Positions 1-8,280 of a stretch of 24,192 bases of DNA are shown one piece after another; position 1 is the stretch's first letter; each line of letters begins with the position of its first letter. This stretch comes from CAVPGH01 sp046726955. GTDB lineage: Bacteria > Acidobacteriota > Vicinamibacteria > Fen-336. The stretch lies in NCBI GenBank assembly GCA_046726955.1, contig JBKPBQ010000427.1, forward strand, positions 1 through 24,192, given 5' to 3'. The position numbers were made by a program, and so were the translations under genes. Below the pieces are notes generated by a model that did no database searches, was not told where the DNA came from, and saw only the letters and a program-made list of their open reading frames with translations.

Positions 1-1
1 G

Positions 2-646
2 CGGTCGCGCGCCCAAGCTCTCCGAGACCAGGGCCAGGCCGCCGTTTTCCTTGCGCGCGACCGCCAGCTGCGGGGCATCATCGGCGCGACCGATCCCGTC
101 CGCGATTCCGCGCGGGAGGCAGTGGCCTCGCTGCACCGCGAGGGTCTCCGCATCGTGATGCTGAGCGGCGATCACCGACAGGCGGCGGAGCGCGTGGCCC
201 GGACGCTCGGCCTCGACGCCTTCGAGGGAAACGTCCTGCCCGACGCGAAGGCCGAGCACGTGAAGCGTCTCCAGGCCGAGGGCCGCGTCGTCGGAATGGC
301 CGGGGATGGCATCAACGACGCCCCCGCCCTCGCGGCCGCGGACGTCGGGATCGCCATGGGCACGGGGACCGACGTCGCCATCGAGAGCGCGGGAGTGACG
401 CTCGTGCGCGGCGACCTCGGCGGCATCGTGCGGGCGCGGAAGCTGTCGCGCGCCACCGTCCGGAACATCCGCCAGAACCTCTTCCTGGCCTTCGTCTACA
501 ACCTGCTCGCCGTGCCCGTGGCCGCTGGAGTCTTCTACCCCTTCACCGGCACGCTTCTCTCTCCCATGATCGCCGCCGCGGCCATGAGCCTGAGCTCGGT
601 GAGCGTGATCGCGAACGCTCTGCGGCTGCGGCGGGTCACCCTGTGA
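2..646 (+). CDS. copA: Cu+-translocating P1B-type ATPase, C-terminal part (5' truncated)
   Basis: This is the 3' part of an inner-membrane copper-exporting ATPase, cut by the window edge. The frame is open from base 2, so the GTG at 122 is internal. The visible part covers the end of the HAD P/N domain: the TGD-like LSGD loop, then MAGDGINDAPAL, the Mg-binding hinge motif. Two transmembrane helices follow. The first carries the YN pair (in LAFVYNLLAVP) and the last carries MSLSS; together these are the P1B-1 Cu+ selectivity signature. The DKTGT phosphorylation site, the CPC helix and any N-terminal metal-binding domains lie upstream, outside the window. It overlaps the next gene by 4 bp (GTGA), which implies translational coupling. 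From the family, it pumps Cu+ or Ag+ from cytoplasm to periplasm, upstream of the CusCBA system encoded below. Identification is firm; Cu+ versus Ag+ cannot be separated. Confidence 0.95.
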   Translation, partial: RSRAQALRDQGQAAVFLARDRQLRGIIGATDPVRDSAREAVASLHREGLRIVMLSGDHRQAAERVARTLGLDAFEGNVLPDAKAEHVKRLQAEGRVVGMAGDGINDAPALAAADVGIAMGTGTDVAIESAGVTLVRGDLGGIVRARKLSRATVRNIRQNLFLAFVYNLLAVPVAAGVFYPFTGTLLSPMIAAAAMSLSSVSVIANALRLRRVTL

Positions 647-1290
647 ACGGGAGCCACGCCGCCGCGCTGGCCGCGGAAGGCCGGACGGAGCGGCTCACCC
701 ACGCGCTCCGGCTCGAGTACCTCACGGTGGCGTGGAACCTCGTGGAGGGCGCAGTGGCGGTGACCGCGGCCCACCTCGCGGGAAGCGTCGCCCTCTTCGG
801 CTTCGGCATCGACAGCTTCGTGGAGATGGCTTCCGGGTTCGTGCTCCTGTGGCGGCTCCGCGCGGAGTCGCGGCACATGGACCTCGAGGCGGTGACGCGC
901 CTCGACCGGCAGGCCCGGCGGCTCGTGGGCGCCTCGCTCTTCGGCCTCGCCGCCTGGGTGGGGTACGAGGCGCTGCAGTCGCTCGTCACCGGCGAGCGCC
1001 CGCGTCCTTCGCTGATCGGCATCGGCCTCACCATCGTGTCCATGAACCTCATGCTCTGGCTGGCCCGGGCCAAGCGCCGGTCCGCGGCGGCGCTCCACAG
1101 CCACGCCCTCGAGACGGACGCGGTGCAGACGACCGCCTGCTTCTGGCTCTCCGTGATCGTCCTCTGCGGCGTCGGGCTCAACACGCTCTTCGGCTGGTGG
1201 TGGGCGGACCCGCTCGCCGCCCTCGGCATGACGGTGTTCCTCGTGAAAGAGGGACGCGAGGCCTGGAGAGGGGAGACGCATTGCTGCTGA
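643..1290 (+). CDS. Cation diffusion facilitator-like transporter, divergent subgroup
   Basis: A 215-residue membrane protein with about five to six hydrophobic segments and no long C-terminal cytoplasmic domain, shorter than a typical 290-300-residue CDF. TM2 contains GFGIDSFVE, giving D57-x3-E61 where classical CDFs have H/D-x3-D. The TM5 region has HALETDAVQT with D159, again replacing the canonical HxxxD. The overall helix pattern and the TM2/TM5 acidic pairs support a CDF (cation efflux) fold, but the metal ligands are atypical, so substrate cannot be inferred from Zn/Cd paradigms. The GTG start at 643 overlaps the copA stop (GTGA), so it should be co-translated with the copper ATPase. 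By context it probably moves a heavy-metal ion out of the cytoplasm. CDF membership is likely; the substrate is unknown. Confidence 0.8.
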   Translation: MNGSHAAALAAEGRTERLTHALRLEYLTVAWNLVEGAVAVTAAHLAGSVALFGFGIDSFVEMASGFVLLWRLRAESRHMDLEAVTRLDRQARRLVGASLFGLAAWVGYEALQSLVTGERPRPSLIGIGLTIVSMNLMLWLARAKRRSAAALHSHALETDAVQTTACFWLSVIVLCGVGLNTLFGWWWADPLAALGMTVFLVKEGREAWRGETHCC

Positions 1291-1292
1291 GC

Positions 1293-1335
1293 GCACCCTC
1301 CCGACGGCCTATTGACAGCCCCCGGGCGAGGGTGC
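1293..1335 (+). promoter_or_regulatory. Inverted repeat around a TTGACA box, candidate metal-responsive operator
   Basis: The arms GCACCCTC (1293-1300) and GAGGGTGC (1328-1335) are a perfect 8-bp inverted repeat in the 49-nt gap before the Cys-rich gene. A consensus -35 hexamer TTGACA lies at 1312-1317 in the loop. Just after it is an imperfect dyad of the form AGCnCCC-GGGnGCT (1317-1336). A -35 followed by a dyad recalls MerR-family operators, but no convincing -10 is visible at a 19-20 bp spacing. It could equally be an RNA hairpin between cistrons. No regulator gene is in view. Confidence 0.3.
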
Positions 1336-1339
1336 TCCG

Positions 1340-1675
1340 ATGGTGGACGTGAGGACCGCCGTCCGCGCCGCTGTCGTCTCTCTGGCTCTCGTGGCCACCG
1401 TCCTGGTTCCCTGCCTGTGCGCGGCCCTGCCGGTGACGACGGCCGCGGATCACGGGTGCTGCGGGGGCGAGGCCGGTCTCGTTCCCGCCGCGCCGGACTG
1501 CTGCGCGTGCGCCGTGACGCCCGTCTCCGATTCAAGCGTTCCTTCGGTCGGTCCGCAGCACGCGACCGCGGTGACGACGGTCGGGTCGGTGCCGACGAGC
1601 GCCCTGCCCGTGCCGGCGCTCGTGCCGGCTTCCGTTACGCACGCCGCTTCGTCCCCTCCTCCCCTGCGCGTCTGA
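1340..1675 (+). CDS. Small secreted Cys-rich protein, putative periplasmic copper binder
   Basis: A 111-residue protein with an N-terminal hydrophobic helix (about residues 8-30) that could be a signal peptide or anchor. It has seven cysteines: C25 and C27 near the helix end, then HGCC (H38, C40, C41), and CCAC (C54, C55, C57). The last 50 residues are low-complexity Ala/Val/Pro/Ser/Thr ending in PPPLRV, with no visible fold. I recognise no named family. The clustered soft ligands and the place between metal transporters and CusCBA suggest it binds Cu+/Ag+ in the periplasm, as a buffer or chaperone. That role is inference. C25/C27 might instead be signal-peptide cysteines lost on processing, or C25 or C27 a lipidation site. 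The start ATG is preceded by a weak GGCGAGGG ribosome-binding site. Confidence 0.75.
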   Translation: MVDVRTAVRAAVVSLALVATVLVPCLCAALPVTTAADHGCCGGEAGLVPAAPDCCACAVTPVSDSSVPSVGPQHATAVTTVGSVPTSALPVPALVPASVTHAASSPPPLRV

Positions 1676-1760
1676 TACCCCGCTAGAGCCGCGCTTTCCG
1701 CGCGTCCGTGCGCGAGTGCGCGGGCGCGACCGTCCGGAAACGTCTCTCCGAGGTGTATCG

Positions 1761-3143
1761 ATGCAATTTGCTCGCCGTCTGTCGGCCCTGGCTCTTCTCG
1801 TCCTCGCCGTGCGGGCTCTCCCGGCGGGCGAACTTCCGCCGGTGGACGATCCCGTGCTCGCCGCCCTCGTGGAGGAGGCGATCGCGAAGAACCCTGACCT
1901 GCTGGGAGCGCAGGAGACCGTGCGCGCCATGGAGGCGCGGCCCGACCAGGCGCGAGCTCTCGCCGATCCCGTCTTCTCCGTGACCTACACGAACGACGGC
2001 TGGGCGCCCACCCTCGGCGAGCGCGACATGACCACGCTCGGCTTCATGGCCAGCCAGGAGTTGCCCTGGCCGGGCAAGCGCCGCGTCCGCGGCGAGATCG
2101 GCGCCCGCGAAGCCGAGCTCGCCGCGCGGCAGGAGGAGCGGGCCCGGCTCACCCTGGTGGCGGAGGTGCGGCGGGCCTACTACGCGCTGCTCCTCGCCCG
2201 GGAAGAGCTCGCGCTCGTCGGCGAGCAGGCGGAGATCTGGCGCGAGACCGAAGGTGTCGCCCGCGCCCGCTATTCGGTCGGCCAGGGAGCGCAGCAGGAC
2301 GTGCTCCGCGTCCAGGTGGAGATCACGCGCGTCGGCCAGCTCCAGGCGGAGCAGGAGGCGGAAGCCGCGGTCCGCCTCGCCGAGCTGAATCGGCTGCTCG
2401 CGCGGCCGGCGGACGCGTCGCTCGAGACTTCGGCGCGTCTCGTCGTCCGCCCGGAGACCCGCAGGCTCGCCGAGCTCGTGGACTGGACGGCGGCCATCAG
2501 CCCCGAGGTGCGGGCGTCGGAGACGTCGCTCGAGCGGGGCCGCCTGGCCGTGGACCTGGCGCGGCTCGACTTCAAGCCGGACTTCACCGTGCAAGCGGGC
2601 TACATGAACCGAGGCGGCCTCGACCCGATGTGGCAGGCGGGCATCGGCGTCAACCTGCCCTTCCAGCGCCGGCGGCGGGAAGCCGCGGTCGGCGAGGCCG
2701 AGGCCCGGCTGCGCGCGGGCGAGCGCCGCCAGGAGTCGGTGAGGCTCCAGCTCCGCTACCGCACGCAGGAGCGGCTCCTGCAGCTCCAGGCCGCGGAGCG
2801 CCTCGCGCTCTTGTATCGCGACGGGATCCTCCCGCAGGGCCAGATGTCCGTGGAAGCCGCGATCGCGAGCTACCAGGCGGGCAAGGTGCCGTTCGTGGCG
2901 GTGCTCGAGGCGCTGGCGACGCTCTACGACGACCGGGCGCGGCACCTGCGCATCCTCGCCGGCCACGAGCGGATTCGCACGCGCCTCGAGGAGGCGAGCC
3001 TCGAGGCCGCGAGCGACATGCCGGAGGTGGCGGGCCCCTCGATGTCCTCCATGCCGGGGAGAGCGTCCGCGATGAGCTCGGAAGCGGCGCCCGCGGGAGC
3101 CGCGCCCGCCAGCGGGATGTCCATGGGCTCGATGGGACGGTGA
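1761..3143 (+). CDS. cusC: CusC-like outer-membrane efflux channel (TolC family)
   Basis: A 460-residue TolC/OMF protein forming the outer-membrane exit duct of the CusCBA tripartite pump. The ATG at 1761 is chosen because GAGGTG lies just upstream and it gives a clean signal peptide (MQFARRLSALALLVLAVRALPAG). An in-frame upstream start would add 15 polar residues. The body shows the two OEP repeats rich in Glu/Arg/Ala coiled-coil helices, with a QELPWPGKR motif near residue 95-105 typical of heavy-metal OMFs. No lipobox Cys is present, unlike E. coli CusC. The C-terminal 40 residues are Met/Ser/Gly/Ala-rich (SMSSM, SAMSS, SGMSMGSMG), resembling Met motifs that bind Cu+/Ag+; this tail is unusual for an OMF. 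It is followed 8 nt later by cusB. Family call strong; the name cusC rests on neighbours. Confidence 0.9.
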   Translation: MQFARRLSALALLVLAVRALPAGELPPVDDPVLAALVEEAIAKNPDLLGAQETVRAMEARPDQARALADPVFSVTYTNDGWAPTLGERDMTTLGFMASQELPWPGKRRVRGEIGAREAELAARQEERARLTLVAEVRRAYYALLLAREELALVGEQAEIWRETEGVARARYSVGQGAQQDVLRVQVEITRVGQLQAEQEAEAAVRLAELNRLLARPADASLETSARLVVRPETRRLAELVDWTAAISPEVRASETSLERGRLAVDLARLDFKPDFTVQAGYMNRGGLDPMWQAGIGVNLPFQRRRREAAVGEAEARLRAGERRQESVRLQLRYRTQERLLQLQAAERLALLYRDGILPQGQMSVEAAIASYQAGKVPFVAVLEALATLYDDRARHLRILAGHERIRTRLEEASLEAASDMPEVAGPSMSSMPGRASAMSSEAAPAGAAPASGMSMGSMGR

Positions 3144-3151
3144 GGCGGAAC

Positions 3152-4618
3152 ATGAAGAACCGGGTCAGACGCTCTCTCGCCATCCTGCTCGTCGTCGCCG
3201 CCGCGCTCCTCGCCGCCGGCGTCGCCTGCCGCCGTGGCGCCGACGCGGGCGTCGAGCGGCCGGCCACGACGGAGCAGTACCGATGCCCGATGCACCCGTC
3301 CTACGTCTCCGAGAAGCCCGGCGAGTGCCCGATCTGCAAGATGAAGCTCGTGCCCTTCGAGGCTTCCCCGTCGCCGGATGCGAAGGGGGCGAGAAAGATC
3401 GCGTACTGGCGCTCGCCCATGGACCCCACGATCCGCTCCGACCGGCCTCGCAAGGACGAGATGGGGATGGACTACGTCCCGGTCTACGAGGACGAGCTGA
3501 AGCTGCCCGGGCCGGTTGCCGGACGGGCGGTGGTTGCGCTCTCTCCCGAGCGCCGCCAGGTGCTGGGCGTGCGTAGCGAGGAGGTCCGGCGGCGCGCGCT
3601 CGAGCAGACGATCCGCACCGTGGGTCGCGTGGCGGTGGATGAGCGCCTCATCCATCACGTCCACACCAAGTACGAGGCCTACGTCGAGCGGCTCTACGTC
3701 AACTTCACGGGCCAGCTCGTACACCGCGGCGAGCGGCTGGCCGCCCTCTACGCTCCCGAGCTCGTCGCCACGCAGCAGGAGTATCTCCTCGCGTACCGCG
3801 CGCAGCAGCGGCTGGGCGAGAGCGCCATTCCCTCCGTCGCCCAGGGCAGCGCGAACCTGCTGGAGGCGGCGCGCCAGCGCCTGCTCTTCTGGGACATCCC
3901 GGCAGAAGACATCGCCCGTCTCGAGAAGACGGGAGAGGTCGGCCGGACGCTCGATCTCTACGCCCCCCTTGGGGGCTACGTCGTGCAGAAGACGGCGTTC
4001 CACGGGATGAGGGTCACGCCCGCGGACACGCTCTTCGACATCGCCGACCTCTCGAAGCTCTGGATCCTCGCCGACGTCTACGAGTCGGATCTGCCCGCCG
4101 TGCGCCAGGGGATGGCCGCGGAGATCACGCTGCCCTACCAGCCCGGCCGCGCCCTCCGGGGCGCCGTCGCCTACATCAACCCGACGGTGGAGCCGGCCAC
4201 GCGCACGATCAAGGTGCGCATCGAGGTCGCCAACGAGGGCGACCAGCTCAAGCCCGACATGTACGCGGACGTCGTCCTGCGCACCGATCTCGGCTCGGCG
4301 CTCTTCGTGCCCGACAGCGCCATCCTGAAGCCGGGAGACCGCCGCCTCGTCTTCCTAGACCAGGGCGACGGACGGCTCGAGCCCCGCGAGATCGTGCTCG
4401 GGGCGCGCAGCGAGGGCGGCTACCAGGTGCTCTCGGGCCTGCAGGAGGGGGATCGCGTGGTGACGTCCGCGAACTTCCTCATCGACTCGGAATCGAGCCT
4501 GAAGGCGGCGCTGCAGTCCTTCTCCCCGAGCCCCCTGCCCTCCGTCGCTCCGCCGGGCGCGCCGCCGCGCCCGGGGGCGTCGGCCTCGCCGCGCGCTTCG
4601 TCCGAGCACGTGCACTGA
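3152..4618 (+). CDS. cusB: CusB-like RND adaptor with two heavy-metal-binding domains
   Basis: A 488-residue periplasmic adaptor (membrane fusion protein) linking CusA to CusC. It begins with a hydrophobic segment ending at C26 (AGVAC), a plausible though non-canonical lipobox. Two tandem heavy-metal-binding domains follow. Residues 43-68 hold C45-P-M-H and C59-P-I-C62-K-M. Residues 84-112 hold a variant with SPMDP and MGMDYVP, where Met replaces the Cys pairs. Then come the barrel-sandwich/lipoyl halves (YVERLYVNFTGQLVHRG and APLGGYVVQK), an alpha-hairpin rich in Ala/Gln, a beta-barrel (WILADVYESDLPAVRQG) and the membrane-proximal domain. A Pro/Ala/Ser tail ends in EHVH. The ATG at 3152 is chosen from the GAGGCGG site and position after cusC; the frame is open far upstream only because of high GC. 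The stop overlaps the cusA start by 1 nt. Confidence 0.93.
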   Translation: MKNRVRRSLAILLVVAAALLAAGVACRRGADAGVERPATTEQYRCPMHPSYVSEKPGECPICKMKLVPFEASPSPDAKGARKIAYWRSPMDPTIRSDRPRKDEMGMDYVPVYEDELKLPGPVAGRAVVALSPERRQVLGVRSEEVRRRALEQTIRTVGRVAVDERLIHHVHTKYEAYVERLYVNFTGQLVHRGERLAALYAPELVATQQEYLLAYRAQQRLGESAIPSVAQGSANLLEAARQRLLFWDIPAEDIARLEKTGEVGRTLDLYAPLGGYVVQKTAFHGMRVTPADTLFDIADLSKLWILADVYESDLPAVRQGMAAEITLPYQPGRALRGAVAYINPTVEPATRTIKVRIEVANEGDQLKPDMYADVVLRTDLGSALFVPDSAILKPGDRRLVFLDQGDGRLEPREIVLGARSEGGYQVLSGLQEGDRVVTSANFLIDSESSLKAALQSFSPSPLPSVAPPGAPPRPGASASPRASSEHVH

Positions 4619-7600
4619 TGGAGTCGCGGCGCGGCGTCATCGCGGCGATCATCCGGTGGAGCGCCGAGAACCGCTTCGTCGTCCTCTTCGCGACCGCGTT
4701 CGTGGTCGCCTACGCGATCTACGTCGTCCGGCACATCCCCGTGGACGCGATCCCCGACCTCTCGGACACGCAGGTCATCGTCTACTCGCGCTGGGACCGC
4801 AGCCCCGACATCGTGGAGGACCAGGTCACGTACCCGATCGTCACCGCCCTCCTCGGCGCGCCCAACGTGAAGACGATCCGCGGGTTCTCCGACTTCGGCT
4901 TCAGCTACGTGTACGTGATCTTCAAGGACGGCACGGACCTCTACTGGGCGCGCAGCCGCGTGCTCGAGTACCTCTCGCGGATCCAACCGGTCCTCCCCGC
5001 GGGGGTGCGCACGGAGCTCGGCCCGGACGCCACCGGTGTCGGCTGGGTGTTCCAGTACGCGCTCGTCGACGAGTCGAGGACGCACTCCCTCGCCGACCTC
5101 CGCACGCTCCAGGACTGGAACCTGCGCTACCGCCTCCAGTCCGTGCCCGGTGTCGCCGAGGTCGCGGCCCTCGGCGGCTTCTCGCAGCAGTACCAGGTGA
5201 CGGTCGACCCCAACCGCCTGAAGGCCTACTCGCTCGGGATCATGGAGGTCGCGGAGGCGGTGCGTCGCAGCAACCAGGAGGTGGGCGGGCGCCTCATCGA
5301 GTTCTCGGGTAAGGAGTACATGGTCCGCGGCCGCGGCTACCTCCGCTCTCCGAAGGACCTCGAGCAGGTCGTGCTCAAGACCGACGAGCGGGGGACGCCC
5401 GTCCTCTTGCGTGACGTGGCCGACGTGGCCCTGGGCCCGGAGATGCGCCGCGGGGTGTCCGACCTGAACGGCCTCGGGGACACCGTGGGCGGCATCGTGG
5501 TCATGCGCCACGGGGAGAACGCGCGGGAGGTGATCTGGCGCGTGAAGGAGCGGCTCCTCGAGATCGAGCGTTCGCTGCCTCCCGGTGTTCGCATCGTCAC
5601 CACCTACGACCGCTCCGACCTCATCCAGCGCGCGATCGACAACCTGAAGCACGAGCTCGTCCTGGAGATGGCGATCGTGAGCCTCGTCATCCTCGTCTTC
5701 CTCTGGCACATTCCCTCCGCGCTCGTGCCCATCGTGACCATCCCCGTCTCGGTGGTGCTCGCCTTCCTGCCCATGGCCTTCATGGGCCTGTCGTCGAACA
5801 TCATGTCCCTCGCCGGGATCGCGATCTCCATCGGCGTTCTCGTGGACGGCGCCATCGTGGAGGTCGAGAACGCCTACAAGAAGCTGGAGCTCTGGGAGCA
5901 CGGCGGTCGCGTCGGCGACTACCACCAGGTGCGGCTCCAGGCGCTACTGGAGGTGGGTCCCTCCGTCTTCTTCTCGCTGCTCCTGATCGCGGCCGCCTTC
6001 CTGCCCGTCTTCACGCTCGTGGATCAGGAGGGCCGGCTCTTCCGGCCGCTCGCCTGGACGAAGAACCTCACGATGCTGATGGCGGCGCTCCTCGTCCTGA
6101 CGCTCGACCCCGCGCTTCGCATGCTCTTCACTCGCATGGACTGGGTGCACTTCCGGCCGCGCTGGCTCTCCTGGCTCTTCAACCAGGCCACGGTGGGTCG
6201 CTACCACCAGGAGGCGCGCCATCCGGTGAGCCGCGTGCTCTTCGCCGTCTACGGGCCCGCCTGCCGCTTCGTGCTCCGCCACCCGCGGTCCACGATCGCC
6301 GCCGCCCTCGCGCTCCTCCTCTCGACCGTTCCCGTCTACATGCGGCTCGGCCACGAGTTCATGCCGCTCCTCAACGAGGGGACGATCCTCTACATGCCCA
6401 CGACCCTGCCCGGCATCTCGGTGACCGAGGCGGCGCGCCTCCTGCAGACGCAGGACCGCATCCTCACCGCGTTCCCCGAGGTGGAGAGCGTCCACGGCAA
6501 GGCGGGCCGCGCCGAGACGTCCACCGATCCCGCTCCCTTCTCGATGATGGAGACGGTCGTCGTGCTCAAGCCCGAGTCGCAGTGGCGGCCGAAGGACCGC
6601 TGGTATTCCTCGTGGGCGCCGGAATGGCTGAAGGCCGCCCTTCTCCGTCGCGTCTGGCCGGACCGCATCTCCGGCGAGGAGCTGGTGGCGGAGATGGACG
6701 AGGCCCTGCAGATCCCCGGCCAGACGAACGCCTGGACCATGCCCATCCGCAACCGCATCGACATGCTCACCACCGGCGTCCGCACACCGGTCGGGATCAA
6801 GGTCTACGGCCCGGACCTCCAGCAGATCGAGGCGCTGGGCGCGCGGCTCGAGCCGATCCTCCGCGACGTTCCGGGCACGCGGAGCGTCTTCGCGGAGCGC
6901 GTGGCCGGCGGCTACTTCGTGGACTTCGAGCTCCGGCGGGACGAGCTCGCCCGCTACGGCCTCTCGGTGCAGCAGGTCCAGGACGTGATCCTGTCCGCGA
7001 TCGGCGGCGAGAACGTGACCACGACCATCGAGGGCCGCGCCCGCTTCCCGGTGAACGTCCGGTATCCCCGCGACCTGCGAGACGACCTCGACACGCTCGG
7101 CCGCGTGCTCGTCATGACCCCCTCGGGGGCCCAGGTCCCTCTCGCCCAGGTCGCCTTCCTGCGCACGGTGACCGGCCCCTCCATGATCCGCAACGAGAAC
7201 GGGCTGCTCGTCGGCTACGTCTACGTGGACGTGGCGGGGCGCGACGTGGGGGGATACGTCGAGGACGCGAAGCGCGCGGTCGCCGCCTCCCTCGCCCTTC
7301 CCTCGGGCTACTCGCTCGAGTGGAGCGGCCAGTTCGAGAACATGCAGCGGGTGCGCGAGCGGCTGAAGCTCGTGGTCCCTCTCGCGCTCTTCCTGATCCT
7401 CTTCCTCCTCTACGCCAACACGCGCTCCGTCGCGCGGACGCTCATCGTGGTCCTGGCGGTGCCGTTCTCGCTCGTGGGCGCCGTCTGGCTCCTGTGGGCC
7501 CTCGACTACAACGTGTCGATCGCGGTGTGGGTCGGGATGATCGCCCTCATGGGCCTCGACGCCGAGACCGGCGTCTTCATGCTGCTCTTCCTGGACCTCG

Positions 7601-7884
7601 CCTACGACGAGGCGAAGGCGGCCGGACGGCTGCGCTCGCTCGGCGATCTGCAGGAGGCGATCGTGCACGGCGCCGTCGGTCGCCTGCGCCCGAAGATGAT
7701 GACGGTGACGGCCGCGTTCATGGGCCTCATGCCGATCATGTGGTCGATGGGGACGGGGGCCGACGTGATGAAGCGCGTGGCCGCGCCGATGGTGGGAGGC
7801 CTCGCGACGTCGTTCCTGCTGGAGCTGCTCGTCTACCCGGCGGTCTACTTGCTGTGGCGGCGCCGCGAGGTCGAGACGGCCTAG
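4618..7884 (+). CDS. cusA: CusA-type heavy-metal efflux RND transporter (Cu+/Ag+)
   Basis: A 1088-residue HME-RND proton antiporter, the inner-membrane engine of CusCBA. It has the usual TM1 plus porter domain, TM2-7, second porter domain and TM8-12 layout. Proton-relay residues are present: D410 in VDGAIVEVEN, E983 in GLDAETGV and K1026 in LRPKMMT. The three methionines forming the CusA metal site have equivalents at M593 (ILYMPTT), M643/M644 (FSMMETV) and M716 (RIDMLTT). This supports monovalent Cu+/Ag+ rather than Zn/Co/Cd. Compared with E. coli CusA there is an insertion of about 24 residues between the second and third Met, around DRWYSSWAPEW. The ATG at 4618 overlaps the cusB TGA. The TAG stop lies in a CTAG that also supplies the stop of the convergent pilZ gene. 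Confidence 0.96.
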   Translation: MESRRGVIAAIIRWSAENRFVVLFATAFVVAYAIYVVRHIPVDAIPDLSDTQVIVYSRWDRSPDIVEDQVTYPIVTALLGAPNVKTIRGFSDFGFSYVYVIFKDGTDLYWARSRVLEYLSRIQPVLPAGVRTELGPDATGVGWVFQYALVDESRTHSLADLRTLQDWNLRYRLQSVPGVAEVAALGGFSQQYQVTVDPNRLKAYSLGIMEVAEAVRRSNQEVGGRLIEFSGKEYMVRGRGYLRSPKDLEQVVLKTDERGTPVLLRDVADVALGPEMRRGVSDLNGLGDTVGGIVVMRHGENAREVIWRVKERLLEIERSLPPGVRIVTTYDRSDLIQRAIDNLKHELVLEMAIVSLVILVFLWHIPSALVPIVTIPVSVVLAFLPMAFMGLSSNIMSLAGIAISIGVLVDGAIVEVENAYKKLELWEHGGRVGDYHQVRLQALLEVGPSVFFSLLLIAAAFLPVFTLVDQEGRLFRPLAWTKNLTMLMAALLVLTLDPALRMLFTRMDWVHFRPRWLSWLFNQATVGRYHQEARHPVSRVLFAVYGPACRFVLRHPRSTIAAALALLLSTVPVYMRLGHEFMPLLNEGTILYMPTTLPGISVTEAARLLQTQDRILTAFPEVESVHGKAGRAETSTDPAPFSMMETVVVLKPESQWRPKDRWYSSWAPEWLKAALLRRVWPDRISGEELVAEMDEALQIPGQTNAWTMPIRNRIDMLTTGVRTPVGIKVYGPDLQQIEALGARLEPILRDVPGTRSVFAERVAGGYFVDFELRRDELARYGLSVQQVQDVILSAIGGENVTTTIEGRARFPVNVRYPRDLRDDLDTLGRVLVMTPSGAQVPLAQVAFLRTVTGPSMIRNENGLLVGYVYVDVAGRDVGGYVEDAKRAVAASLALPSGYSLEWSGQFENMQRVRERLKLVVPLALFLILFLLYANTRSVARTLIVVLAVPFSLVGAVWLLWALDYNVSIAVWVGMIALMGLDAETGVFMLLFLDLAYDEAKAAGRLRSLGDLQEAIVHGAVGRLRPKMMTVTAAFMGLMPIMWSMGTGADVMKRVAAPMVGGLATSFLLELLVYPAVYLLWRRREVETA

Positions 7885-8234
7885 CCGATCATCGACTTGA
7901 CGAGCAGCCGGAGGCGCACGCGATGCGGGCCGTCGTACGTCCACTGGACGCCGTGGCGCAGACCGCCGTTGCCTTCCTTGGGAGCGCCGCTCGCCCAGAC
8001 GACGCGGCCCGTCGCGGAGACGGGCTGCGCTTCTCGGGCGAAGTTGAGGCGGACGAGGAGCTCCTCGCCGGGCGTGAAGGCGACGTCCGTCCGCACGCAC
8101 GCTCCCGTCTCCGAGATGTTGGCGACGATCCCGTACGCGACGCCGTTTCCGTTCTCCATCGTCACGGTCACGGGCTCTGGGGGTACGACCCGGGCTGCCC
8201 TCCGCCTCTCCGCCTTCGCCGCCTCGTCGGACAT
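7881..8234 (-). CDS. PilZ domain protein, candidate c-di-GMP receptor
   Basis: A stand-alone PilZ protein of 117 residues. Both c-di-GMP-binding motifs are present: R11-x3-R15 (RRAAR) and N39-x-S-x2-G44 (NISETG). The beta-barrel strands after them match the family (GRVVWAS, HGVQW). Such proteins bind c-di-GMP and alter partners in motility, secretion or polysaccharide synthesis; no partner is evident beside it. The ATG at 8234 is preferred to a GTG 36 nt upstream because it fits the family N-terminus and lies after a predicted sigma-54 promoter and leader. The leader's GAGGG is close to the ATG, so the ribosome-binding site is not ideal. Its stop shares CTAG with cusA, with which it converges. 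Confidence 0.9.
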   Translation of the reverse strand: MSDEAAKAERRRAARVVPPEPVTVTMENGNGVAYGIVANISETGACVRTDVAFTPGEELLVRLNFAREAQPVSATGRVVWASGAPKEGNGGLRHGVQWTYDGPHRVRLRLLVKSMIG

Positions 8235-8253
8235 GAGCCCTCGCACTCCGCGC

Positions 8254-8277
8254 CGGAAGCGCAAGCCCACGCTTCCG
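8254..8277 (-). other. 5' UTR hairpin upstream of pilZ
   Basis: CGGAAGCG (8254-8261) and CGCTTCCG (8270-8277) form a perfect 8-bp stem with an 8-nt loop. It lies between the predicted sigma-54 start point (about 8279) and the pilZ ATG at 8234, so it would be at the very 5' end of the mRNA. It could stabilise the transcript. No ligand-binding fold is recognisable. Confidence 0.4.
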
Positions 8278-8280
8278 AAG

